A program made the position numbers and the translations under genes. From Datnioides undecimradiatus (taxonomy: Eukaryota > Chordata > Actinopteri > Lobotiformes > Datnioididae), in contig WARS01000090.1 in assembly GCA_008933995.1 (NCBI GenBank), positions 4,142,425 to 4,206,424 on the forward strand: 64,000 bases of DNA, given 5' to 3'. The stretch's first letter is position 1. Each line of letters begins with the position of its first letter. Of this stretch, positions 13,270 to 24,900 are shown in pieces. The notes beneath the pieces are model-generated. The model was not told the DNA's origin. It ran no database searches and was given only the letters and a program-made list of their open reading frames with translations.

Positions 13270-13736
13270 GGCAGGTAAACAGCTGCCACGACTCGGTCTA
13301 AAGGAAAGAAAATCCATCTATCAGTTCCTCTTAAGCTCACTAATTAATATGTTATATCTTGTTTTGTTTTTGTGTTATGGCCTGGCTCTGAGCAGTTGCC
13401 AGGCAACCAGCAGACACCCAAAGAAGTTACTGAATAATAGTCCCGCGTATAAAAATGTAAAACAGCAAATCATAATTATCACACCCTATATTTGGTACAA
13501 ATTAAGCGAACAAGCTATGCGATGCAAATTAGCAAGTGTTGTTGGTGGGAGGTGGATTGGTTCGCTACCTTTGAAGAGAACGAGGAACCAAGTTTTTGTG
13601 CTAAGCTAAGCTGCTAGCTTCTGGCTGTAGCCTTAGATTTTAATTGACAGATATAAGAGTGGTATTAATCTTTCCCTCCAACTCCCCGCCAGAAAGAAAA
13701 TCAAAGTATTTCCCTGAATCTTGAACTATTCCTTGA
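13270..13736 (+). mobile_element. Partial copy of a fish inverted-repeat element
   Basis: Recognisable landmarks in order are 'aacagctgccacgactcggtc', 'ctcttaagctcactaattaa', 'tgttatatctt', 'gctaagctaagctgctagct', 'ggctgtagcc', 'gagtggtattaatc' and the right end 'ttgaactattcctt'. In other fish this family has terminal inverted repeats ending AACTATTCCTTTAA. Here the right end is present and the left end is missing or diverged. It is non-autonomous: no transposase-like frame is present. The region 'aagaagttactgaataatagtccc' also fits the family's middle part. Old copy with many substitutions. Confidence 0.7.
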
Positions 13737-16379
13737 AGGGGGATTAGTTCTCAATGACTCACCAGACCACGTCTTGCTGCTCCGTTTTATTGAGAATCAA
13801 ATTTGTTCAGTGTTTGTTGATGTCTCCGTCCGACTGACAATGTGAGCACATTGTTATTAAAACTGATATTAAAAAAATAACCTGGACTACAAAACGTAGA
13901 TCCAAGCTGTAATGAAGTCGAAGCATCCTTAACAAAGGGTAGTTTCTGTTCAATGAGACACTGATAAAAAAAAAACAAAAAAACCTATGTACAAACAACA
14001 TTTGTTTTTGTTGGTTAATGCAGCGAGCTTCTGTTTGCATAGTGAATCATTTCCAGTTGTGGTGTATAGTGGTTGGATATTGAGCCCACTTGGCTTTGGT
14101 GGCAAGCGTACCAGACTGCTCAATTACTCAGTGTGAATCCCTTAGGTCTGAGTTTTATACATTAATACCCAGTCATTCATTAGTGTAAGTAGCATATCTG
14201 GATATAATCCCTTCTCTCCAGTGTTTTCTTTGTTATCACCAGCTCAGTATCACTTTCCCTGATGTTAATGTTCAGGTAATAAGTATTAGCAAATGAAATG
14301 TCTTTCAGCAATGAAATCTCTTTTAACATTTTACCTCACATCAACACCGAGCTATACGAGCTCCTACAAGTTTATGTCTCTGGCAAGTTCCCTTGTCCTG
14401 AGTCATAGCTTCAGCGCTCCGTATCAGTAACACCATTTCATTCGCGTAGTGCTGATGTGATAATTCCCTTGAAATTTACCTCAGAGAAACTGGTGTTAGC
14501 TTAAATCTGAAGCTGGTAGCCAGTCTTTCTTTTCGATTACTGCAACTGCTGTGAGATATGAAATCATTAAAACTGTAGTTTGACACTGAACCACCGATAA
14601 TAGTGAAGTGTGAAAACATTTTTAATTAAAGTTGTTCTTAAAAACAATGTTATATAACCATAAGGATTTAATAAACCCATTCATAAACAGCCATGACTAT
14701 AAAGCATTAAAGAGGCGAATGCAAAGAATGAACTCATTAAACCTGCTGGAATGTATTGTAGAAACACTGAGGGAAGCGAAACAGTGAATAATAGGTCTTC
14801 ATGCTCTGCGTTGCTTTGTGCAACTACATAAACCCCTATCATGCAAACCCACTTTAACCAGCCACAATAAGAAAGAGAAATAGCGGCCTCACTGGCGCTA
14901 AATCAGGTGACAGCTCAGCGACTCGGGTGCAGATTTTGTTTCACAAGCAAAGAGATGCTCCTCAAACAAAAAGATGGATAATTGGGACAGAACAAACCTT
15001 TGTTTGATTTGGTTTGTTGGGACTTTCACAGGCTGGTAATTTGTAAAATTGCAAGCATTCCTCCAATAATCCCCCTTTTCTTTTGCACAAATATGTGGTG
15101 ATGATAAATTGGCAATTTGCGCGCAGGAATTCGGTTTTGTATCTGTGGCTGAACACAAGGTTTTTGTGTGTAATGTTGCAAATCAAAGAGACTCATGGAT
15201 ATATTGGCTTTTAAGCCCTTTTCAAACGTGGAATATGTAACATTGCTGACTGTTTCTATCTGTTAAACTAATGGCTTTTTGTCATTTATTCAGACACGAG
15301 AGGACATTTACAGAATGAGTCACAATGCACACACGATATCTGGCAGCTGGTGAGCGAGAAAGAGAAAGGAAGAGAGAGCACAGCGGTGAGTTGCAGTTGC
15401 AGTTCGAAGGAAGACCACATCAGTAATGGATTTCAAAAACTTTGCCGTTGTAGCCTTAATCAATGGCCATTATAAGGGCGAGGAACACTCAACGCCACTT
15501 CTCACAGCAAAACACATTTCCGCATGAATCCCGACAAGAGCAAGTTGTGCTGCCTGTTTTATAATACCAGACAGTACACCGTCATTTAAGGACAGGACAT
15601 TAAGTTGGGACTATCGCCCCTATTTGCTGACATACTGTATGCAAAGTGTTTTGCTGACTATGCATTTATTTTTTTCTAATGATATATAACGTTTAAAAAT
15701 AACTAGGAAGTGACTGCTGCTAAGAGTATTACTGCGGTTGTACAAGTTTTTTTTAATAGTTTTTGAATTGACTTTCTAGAAAATGTACTATATCAATATA
15801 TGTATCAATATGGCAATATGAAATTAGGCCCACACCCCCGAGGATGAAGTATTCCCCCAGGCTCAAAGTCTGTAGAAAAGGAATGCATGCATATCCAGTT
15901 ATATTCCAGTAATAAGTAATGGCAATTTGATGATGAAAGATAAAGCAATATTGTGCACAAAGACTGACGTGATGGGAACAATGCAGGTGGGCCAGTGGCT
16001 AAATAAATATGACAGAAACACTTGATTAGCTCAGTTAGCATCAGTTCCGGTGAATATGTTTTGATTGGCACGTTTACCTGGTGGGAATGGACAGACTGGA
16101 GCGTCACCTTTCTTATGTGCCTCCTCTTATGTGCTTCACAGCCGTTCTGCTTTGCTGCTTTCGTATGGATGGGACATCAGGAAAGGAAAGAGATGGGTCA
16201 GCATTACTTAACACAGCCATTTAAATGCACATTCTGTCTCAGTCTCTCATAAATACGCACAGAAGACACAGTGGCACATGCGCACATACAAATTAATATA
16301 TTACTTCCCACACCCACATACAGCGTTTTTGTCTTGTCTGCCATAACTTTTAGAAATAATCCTTTGACGATGGCCGTGT
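13737..16379. other. Unique non-coding sequence
   Basis: No gene. An A-rich run lies near 13966-13982. A very degenerate tRNA-like stretch (A-box-like TGGCTTTGGTGG near 14092, B-box-like GTGAATCCC near 14142) may be an old SINE head but is too weak to call. Otherwise single-copy AT-rich DNA. Confidence 0.35.
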
Positions 16380-16475
16380 GTGTTTTTTGTGTGTGCGTGT
16401 CTGGGTGAGCGTGCAAGTGTTTGCATGTGTATATATTTGCACAATTGTGTGCGTGTGTGTACGTGTGTGTCTTCG
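16380..16475. repeat. Degenerate TG-rich tract
   Basis: Interrupted TG/CG dinucleotides ('tgtgtgcgtgtctgggtgagcg', 'gtgtgcgtgtgtgtacgtgtgtg'). It looks like a decayed microsatellite and keeps frames open on both strands. Confidence 0.7.
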
Positions 16476-16599
16476 CATATTGTGAATCCTCTGTCAGCAC
16501 ATCGTGTCAGGGGCTGGCTAGGACTTTCAGAAATGCAGGCACAAGCATATCTTATTTGGATTATGTATAAAACACTGATAGAGGCCGTCTGCTTGCATC

Positions 16600-16995
16600 A
16601 ATCAGGGGAGCGAGAGGAAGAGACAGAGGGAGACGGAAAGACAGGGTGGTGGAAAGAGAGAGAGAATGAGAGCAAGTCAAGGGATGTGGGGTGAGACAGA
16701 AAGAGGAACTAAAGGTGTAGAAGCTGGTCGAGTATCTGCGAGTGCAGAACCATTTAAATATGCAGAGGGGAAGAATAGATTGGTGGAGAGATGGGAGTTT
16801 AAGATTCAAAGAGAGAGCGGAGAGAAAAGAGGAGGGAGATTAACAAAGGTGAGGTGGTGCATGAGAAATTTAGTATACAGAGTGGTGGATTTATCAGAGA
16901 AATAGAGGGAACGAGAGCAGGAAGAGGGAGACACAGAGCAATGGGAAAAGGGGGGATGGTAGAGGAAGGGAGAGAGAGGAAGAGTGGGGAAGGGT
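16600..16995. repeat. Purine-rich (GA) tract of about 400 bp
   Basis: The + strand is dominated by A and G, with repeated gaga, ggaaag and gagg motifs and few pyrimidines. Long low-complexity purine strands of this kind are common in fish introns. Open frames on both strands here (Glu/Arg/Gly-rich on +, Ser/Leu/Pro-rich on -) are compositional artefacts. Confidence 0.85.
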
Positions 16996-17115
16996 AGCTG
17001 GGAGGGTTTGATTGATGGGCTGTAGACAGGGCTTGCCGTTCTCTAGAGCAGAACCACTCCGGCACTGGACACCCGCCAGACACTGCAGCCCTGGAGAACC
17101 CTGTGTGCATGTTAG

Positions 17116-17118
<3 letters not shown>

Positions 17119-17191
<73 letters not shown>

Positions 17192-17195
17192 CGTG
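17119..17195. repeat. Long (GT)n tract ending in (GC)n
   Basis: About 31 uninterrupted GT units from 17119 followed by 'gcgcgcgcgtgcgtg'. The alternating purine-pyrimidine run of more than 70 bp, with a GC end, has strong Z-DNA potential. Cys/Val-rich and Thr/His-rich frames that cross it, including a 219-codon + strand frame at 17012-17671, are translations of the repeat. Confidence 0.97.
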
Positions 17196-20100
17196 CTTTT
17201 CTGCAACTGTGTCTATGTGCGCAGAGTGTGTGCATATGGGCTTATGCAAAGCTGCTCTGTTGCAATCTGATGACGCGGACACATGCAGTGAGGGCTAAAG
17301 AAACAGGTGTGGGTGACAGCTGTATTTTTAGCATTGCGTGCGTGTTGGTGTGTGTGTCTGCGTGCTTATTTGCATGCATGTGTGCTTTATGTCTACACAT
17401 GCTGCGTCAAGGCATACAGGCGTATGTATTTATGCAAATGTGTGCATCTGCGTGCATGTGCGTATTTCTGTGCAGGGTTACTGTTCAGGTATGGTGCACA
17501 ACAGGCAGGTCAGTCTTTCATTTCAACTCCAAGGCGATGTTCAGACAGGCAGCCCATATTCCAGTTTTTTGTTTTTTTTTGGCACATCCCCTGTGGAAGC
17601 AGATTGCCTTGATCAAGCCCAGACAGAGAAAGAGAAAATCAAATAAATCAGTGTTTGGAAATCAAAATTAAACTAAGCAATGCTGGTCTGAAATCAGATT
17701 TAAAACACAATGCTCAATCTCAGTTTGGACGCTGTAGACTTAATTAAGGGAACTGTAAAGTAATTATAGTGATGACAAGCTGAACATCCACATCAAATAT
17801 AAACACAGTTAAATGAACCAGCACAGGAAACGGCATCAAAGTGTGCATCGTACTTTAATTTAAACCAGCCACAGCTCTACAATAAACATAATTGTCTGTA
17901 TCAAATAACAGAAAATAAACCTCTTCTGTAATATCAAAAAACAACTGAAAGAACCTGCAGGTAAACTTTTTTTTTTAATTTGCAGTCGTGGAAAACCTTT
18001 TCACTAGCTGTGACCGCACAGCACGACCTCTTTCTATAGAGCTGCACAGTGTAGACTTTATACTTTATTTATCTCCTTATATGTTTATAAAAAAATGACC
18101 TTTGTCTCTTCACCATTATCTCTTTCTATACTGACGCAGGATTTACAACCACAAGCTGTGGTTAAGGAGAGCGACATTCATCCATCTGTGTGTCGTAACC
18201 TATGGACCTTGACATTTCAGAAAGATCCTCTAGGATATCCAGCTTAATTAGACCTTGTGTCCTCCAGTATCCTGCTTACTCGACATTAATGTGTGAACTG
18301 ACATGAGTAAAGTAAGACATTACCCACGAAAATCCCTCATGTTTATAGCCAGTTACGTAATCATAAAAATGCAATCTCATTCCCTCAATCTCCAGAGGCA
18401 CTAAAATAAGACTTCAAACTGTCCTTAGCGTCACTGACACGCAACATTGACGTCGCATATAGAGTGTGGTTAGTCGGTCATGACGGCTGCACAGACATAG
18501 GTGCACATATTGCCCTCCTCTGTACAAGGTGGTGGCTGCTGAGGGGTTTTGTTCCCTGACAAGATGATGTTGAGGCATGAAAAGCAGGAGGCTACATCTC
18601 AATTCTTCATCTTGGCTTCCCGTTGGACGAGGTTTCAGGGATGTTATGTAGAGTGATTCTGGTTGTGTTATGTGTGATTGTTTTGTTTAAGCTGGCGTGT
18701 GTCAAGACCGCATGAAAAGGTAAAACATAAACCAGATTACAGGTTTGATCAGTCAGTTAATAAGACTTTCAATCGTTTCTTAGTATCATCAGCAACATGA
18801 TTGTTTTACCTTGTTTTTACGTTGTTATATCATGATTATTTCTCAGTGTTTTACAATAATTCTTACAACAAAGTACCAACTTTAAATGTTTTAAAAAGTA
18901 AAGTTTTGTTTTAGTAAAATATTAAATATTTAGTATGTTGTGGTACGGAGAAATGTTTTGATTTTGACTAACAATAAGACTATTGTGTAATATCACAAGA
19001 TAAAGTGAAATGTTTTTTGTTTTTTTGTTTTTAAAAAAAAAGGAACAGGTTCTTGTTCAAATGGAATAATTTGGTATGTAGGAATACCAAGACAGTCATG
19101 TCAAAATAACAGGTTAAAAAGTGAAAATAAATTGTTAAAACGGAAATTCTTACACGAAACAGAGCAAATATATTTTTGTCATGGTAGCAGTGAAACCTGC
19201 TGCTGGCCTGATATATCAGACGGTGAGGGGAGGTTAAAACAGAGGTTTCTTGTATTTGTACCAACTGTGTGTATTTTTAGCAGTTCATCATTAAAAAGTT
19301 AAGTTGAAATCAAATCAACTAATAACTTGGTGGGGTCTCTGTGAACAAACGAGATGTTAATAAACCCATAAGGAAGAGTAAAGCGCTGCATGAATTGCTG
19401 TCATGCGTAGTTGGTGATGGTCACCAAAGCTGTCCAGTGAATGATTTGCCTGTCGGTCCATATTTGGGTTGTGGATTTCTATTCAACATTTTACATTTTG
19501 TTCTAATGTGGTGGGGAAAAAAAAGAAAAAAAAAAGTAATACCAAGTTTTTTAGTCATCTGTTCAAATTCAACATTTGCAACAGGGCTTATATGCCAGAG
19601 CAGTGGGTTGGCACTGCTAAAATGCTGCCTGCCTGACCCACTGCGTGTCCTGTGGCCCTAAGTGCATTACGCTGGGGACACACAGGGAGCTCGCGTAGCC
19701 TCACTGTTGACACCAGAAGCGCACCTCCCTGTGCCAGACAACAAGTGATTCTGCTCTTCTGCTCATTTCTAATCACGCATTATCAGTTCAGATAATGACC
19801 TCTGGTATTTTAATGGTTTTTTATAGCTTTTTATGGGTAAGCTGGGGCATTGCTTTCTCTGCAACAGTGATGTTAAAACGACCATCCCCTTGCGTGATAT
19901 TCTGCAGTGCAGGGGCTTCTCCCCTTGCTTGTGTGTGTTGGATGCCTATCTCATCATGCAACAGAATGAGATAATTTATTATCATATATAATATATCATT
20001 TAAACTCGATAATCAGTGTGCTTAAGACTTTCCTTCCCGCATTGCCTTATTTATTCACTTTAAGATTTTATTGTTATTTTTAGTCTGTCTTACTGGAGCC

Positions 20101-20998
20101 TTGAGTATTATCCTGTTTCTGCTTTAATGCAAATCAAACCTATCTAATCTCCTGGGCAAAAATTAAGTACCTGGACCTATGACTTTTTTGTTTATACCAC
20201 TTAATCTGTTTGTAAAATGTAAGCAAAAGTGAGAACTAAAGAGCACCGATGTGTCAATTTCAGCTATAGGCTGGACCCACAGGTTAAACAAACCTCATTG
20301 GCTTACTGTCTCTCTCTCCCACACACGCTCTCTTTCATACTTATACTCATATTTTTGTTTTATTCTCCCTCTCTTTCAGGTTCACCTCCTCTCTCAAATT
20401 CTTATCTTCTTAAACTCGCCTCTCCCTTGCACATAACTCGTCCTATTAATGCTTTACAGATATTCAACATGTTTTACAAGCCGGCAGCCATTAAAACATG
20501 TCGCCTCTTTGTATCTGAGCTGTTAAGGAGCAGAAATCACAAGCTGCTGTAAACAGCTTAGTGAATTTGAGAGGGGACAATGTTTAATCAAAGAATAACC
20601 ACTGAATAGAATACACGGGGAGCCGATTTGATTAACATAAAGATAAAACCAAAGTAGTGCTTTCTCTTTTGATGTGCTCTTCTCCTTGAAATAACACCCC
20701 CTGTTAAAATAAAAAAAAAGGCCTAATGGGAATTTCAGTGCTTTTGTATTTTGATCAAAATGAAGGTTGTTAATGTGTAGCAATAGCAAATGAGAGAGGA
20801 AAAAAAGAGATGGGAGAGTGGAGGGGGGAAAAAAAAAGGAAAAGCGCCCTTTCATAGCTAAATTAAAATTTTAAGCGCTGCTAAATGCATTTCTGTGCCC
20901 ACCCGTTGAGCAGGCATTTCTGTAAGTAATTATGTCCTGACCCTTTATGAACCATGCTTCAACCTTAGCTTTTATTCCATCTTGTTTCATATCCCCTG
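17196..20998. other. Unique non-coding sequence
   Basis: TG/TGC-rich at first (17200-17470), then AT-rich single-copy DNA. An interrupted A-rich stretch lies at 19518-19535. The block from 20400 to 20800 is non-repetitive, with TTTAATCAAAG (TCF/LEF-like) near 20583 and other AT motifs, and could be conserved non-coding DNA. No exon seen. Confidence 0.35.
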
Positions 20999-21052
20999 CA
21001 CACACACACACACACACACGCACACACACACACATACACGCACACAAACACA
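20999..21052. repeat. (CA)n microsatellite with CG and TA interruptions
   Basis: CA repeat with a 20-bp core broken by CG, TACACG and AA interruptions. Confidence 0.95.
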
Positions 21053-21897
21053 AATTCTACCTTCATCATGCCCTTTCTCTCTCTCCCTCTTCCCTGCTGG
21101 CAGAGGTCACTCACGAAGACAACTTCATTTTTATTCATGCACCCATTCATGTGAAGAGCTCTCCGAATCCACTTCCTGGGAATTGCAGCTTTTGTGTTTT
21201 GGTAATTACTCATGAAAACATAGATGACAACACTTCTCATGCAACCATTGTTAGTGTAACTCTGTAGTTAATGAGACATTTTTTTTTTTCCAGGGGAAAG
21301 AGGGAGAAAGCGGCTCTTCAACAAAGAGGACAGGGCTGAATGCATAGTGGCTTTAACAACAAAAAAAAAGGCAATATGGCTGCACAGCATATTAAGACAT
21401 CAGTACTGAGTTTACACTATTAGCAGCCAATTTGCTTAAACAGACTTTTATGGCTGGGGTAAGAGGTTAACTCTCATCATTCATGCCCAGGCATATACTG
21501 TGGCATTTATCGCTGCAAATTAGGTTTTAAAAAAGTAATGAGATATATTTAAAAGCTATAATGTATGCTTGGAGGTGAATGGCCAGTGTCAGAAACCATT
21601 ATAGCATTCTGAAGAGATAGATACAGGCAAATTATGAAGGATGTTGATCCATGTAAGCCACAAATGACCTCCTTACTATGTCACTGGATGACTGGTAGCT
21701 TTTTTAAGGATGCAGCTGAGAGTTATTTTCATTACTGAATAATACGGCAATCACTATTTTGTTATTCTATTTATAATACCTATCAAAGTTACCTCAGGAC
21801 TCAGGGTGCTGTCTTTAAATTGCTTATCTAGTCCAGCAGATACCTGAACCTGGAAAGTTTTGTCAACTGTGTGGCACTGAAAGTTTTTGGACAGGGT
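21053..21897. other. Unique non-coding sequence, possibly conserved blocks
   Basis: Pyrimidine-rich start, then non-repetitive AT-rich sequence with ATTACTCATGA, TTAATGAG and GCAAATTA-type motifs (21190-21280 and 21470-21660). The texture resembles conserved non-coding elements near developmental genes, but conservation was not tested. Confidence 0.3.
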
Positions 21898-21943
21898 CTG
21901 CTGTTCCTGAACGCAGCACAGCTCGGTAACAAGGAAGTAGCAT
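21898..21943 (+). repeat. Dispersed repeat, copy 1 (partner at 41311)
   Basis: A 46-bp segment starting CTGCTGTTCCTGAACGCAGC and running through 'ggtaacaaggaag' matches 41311-41356 at 40 of 46 positions without gaps. The sequence around both copies is less alike. Two copies in one window and no coding sense suggest an old dispersed element of unknown type. Confidence 0.6.
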
Positions 21944-24900
21944 CTTCCAGCTAAAACTGTTGTAATAAGCATACCAATTTATGTTGTACAATCAGATCGT
22001 GGTACACGGTAGAGAAAAACCAGCATGCACCGCAGATCATCCTTAAGACACTTACAGAACGCAACTTCCAGGGTGCTTTGAAAGTGTGGCAGTAGCGCAG
22101 GGGGAATGGTTAAATACAGCATGAGGAGACAACCTCAAAGGCGATGGCATTCAATTCAAAACAGGTATGGTTTTTGTTTTTTATAGGGGTAGTCTGAAAA
22201 GATCACACCCCATATAACATTTTATTATTTTATTTAGATATTAAATCAATCTGCGTGAAAGTTCAAACAAACATCCTTCGATCTTTATTGGGAGTTTCAC
22301 ACACACCGAGCTTATATGCTTCTTCATGAACGTGTGGGTATGGTGTGATCAGGTTTGATTGACAGTGGCCTGGTGACAGCCAAAACAAGCACCGTCATCA
22401 GATTATCATTCAAAAGTCTCAAAATGGTATCCAGAGTTAATCAATTCATAGACTTGGTGGTAGTAACAGTGAGCCACACCTTTGACACAGACAACTCTCT
22501 TTCTCTTAGAAATCTTCTAATTCTATGCGCTGCTGAGAGTTTAATGTTAAAAATGTAAACGTCAACCCCACACATCACTGAGACTGACAGCTTATCGTGT
22601 GCTGAGTTATCATTCTGTCAATCTGAGCGGTCTTTCACTGACCTTCTCCGTTTTAGAATGACGAGTTCAGCTTTATGTGCTTTGCTCTGAGATGAAAGGA
22701 TGAATGATGGAGGGATGGAGAGAAAGACATGGGGAGGCAGAGGGGTTGTGACAATATTTATGGTCTTATGAGAGGCAATTAAATAGCACACCAGCCTGAT
22801 CTAATGATGTCACAACCACTCAATAAAGATGCAGGGTTCGGTCCTCGCTGTATTTCAAGCAAAAGCAGTCTCGAGACAAATTCGATCTACTTTTCTTTAA
22901 ATCCAAATTTCTGGCAACAGGACACGTAAAAAGAAAGTTTCCAAAAACATCCCAAACCGGTTCCGGCAGGCGCTAATAAGGGTCAACCAATCATGTTAGC
23001 TTCAGTAGAACACCAACAATCAACTTATATATTTCCCAATAAACATGTTTTATTATTTAGTCGATAGGGGTTCATGTGGAAGAATGTGGGTCAAAGCAAA
23101 GAGAACCACAAGGAAATGTGATGAGAAATACAAAAGGAACAGAAAAGTGAAGAACATGTGACGAAAGATGGGATTAAAGAAAGTGTACAGAGTAAAGAGA
23201 AAAAGAGCAAGAGTAAAAAAAAAAGGCTAGAGACAGAGAAGACTATTGGCATCTAGGTCTAAACCCACCAATCCCATCCTGCAGATTTATTATAGGAAAG
23301 GCAGGCTTGTTACAGGCTTCTTTGCTTCTTGCTTTACAGAGCAAATAAAAGGTAGACATAATTAAGACTACCAAAGGTATAAATCTTGTATGTGAATGGC
23401 CCATTGCACACATCGACCGCGCTAGTAATTTACATGGCCCTCTGAGAATTCACTTCAGAGTTTTCTCTGACACTCACAAAGGTAGGAGGGAGAATGAGCC
23501 GAGCTGAAGAAGAAAAAGTCAGCCAAATAAAAACTGCATTTTACACATTTCAAAGATTAAAATGAATGAAATGTCTGTCTTTATGACCATTTTAGTTATT
23601 GTGGTGCAAGGTTGCATGATGTGTTAGCACAAGTATCATCAATATCCATTACTCCGTTTGTCCTAAAGAAAACTACTGTGGTAGGAGTCGATGAATATGG
23701 TTTACAACGTCTTGTGAAATGTGCTTTAAGGAGTTTTAAATCTGGAGTCAGGCATATTAAACTGAGTATTTGCAGCTGTTTTGATGCACAGCTTCAGTCA
23801 ATAGCTACTGTATATTTAATGCTTTGTTCTGTCATTTTACTCTTTCTTCCTCATTCATCTTTGTTCTGTGCTTTTGGCTCGTGTAAGAATACAATAAAAT
23901 ACAAATCACGCTCCCGTTTGACCTAAATAATTACACAAAAGAGACATCAATCACAAGAAAAATCACAAAAAATCCTATCCTTGTTCAGCCTGAACCTCAT
24001 CTTGCTGTTATATGTGAAAAAAAATCTAAAATAAAAATACTTACGGTGATCTGAAGACTGAAAAACTAACTCTGGTCAACAAACTAAAGAGTAAATTTCC
24101 TCATTTTAGTAGAAGGTTAGCTTTGCTAGCTAGCTACCGTTAACCAATGTCACAGTTCCCTAATCTCACACACACAACAATGGGGAAAATACTTTTAATT
24201 TGCTGATTGTATACAAACAATATTATTTTAGGGGCAGAACATACCTATTTATACCAATAGCTGTCATATTTCTATTACCGTTAGTTCTTTTAGCACTGAC
24301 CAGAAACGTGGCTAGCATAGCTCCAAAGCGGGTGGTTATTTTTTGATGATGCCTCTGCACTTTTGCATGACACAAGAGTTCATTTAAGCGCTCTTTATAC
24401 ATGAATCATTTTCCCACTTCAGATCTAGCTCATTAAAGTTACCCTGTAGAGGTTTTTCTTCTGGTATTTGAGTCTGTAATTGTGACATGGGATGAGAGAG
24501 AGAGAGCAGAGGTCCTGCCCTTTTTGCAAACTACCGTCTGCTCAACTAGCTTCAGTCAGACAATGTATTTTCTTCATCAAGGGTTTCTTTCATTAATCTT
24601 TTTTTAAAAAGTTCAACCATGATACTGTTTTGTATTCTGAAACAAATATCAGTATTAGGACTTCCACCACTAAAGGCTGAGCATCTTGTTATTTTAACAC
24701 AGATAAAACAGCTATTTTACAAACGCGAGCCTCTAATGAGTCTCTTAGCTTAGCCTATTAATGAAAATCACCACCGTACAACCACGGCTGGAAATCTTGT
24801 AATTTTCTGAATGCTCCAGTATATTTGATATCGCACCAAACAATACAAAACTGACTTCAATCAGCATAAGTCCTCCATTCAAGGTAACTACGCCTTCAAG

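Noticed and set aside
14082-14150. tRNA-like stretch with A- and B-box resemblance
   Set aside because: No acceptor-stem pairing or anticodon arm could be drawn; at best a decayed SINE head.
16799-17206. 135-codon minus-strand frame with poly Thr-His
   Set aside because: Product of the CA repeat and the adjacent purine/pyrimidine tract.
17012-17671. 219-codon open frame on the + strand, the longest in the window
   Set aside because: It translates the (GT)n/(GC)n tract and TG-rich flanks into Cys/Val-rich sequence; there is no domain and the antisense strand is equally open.
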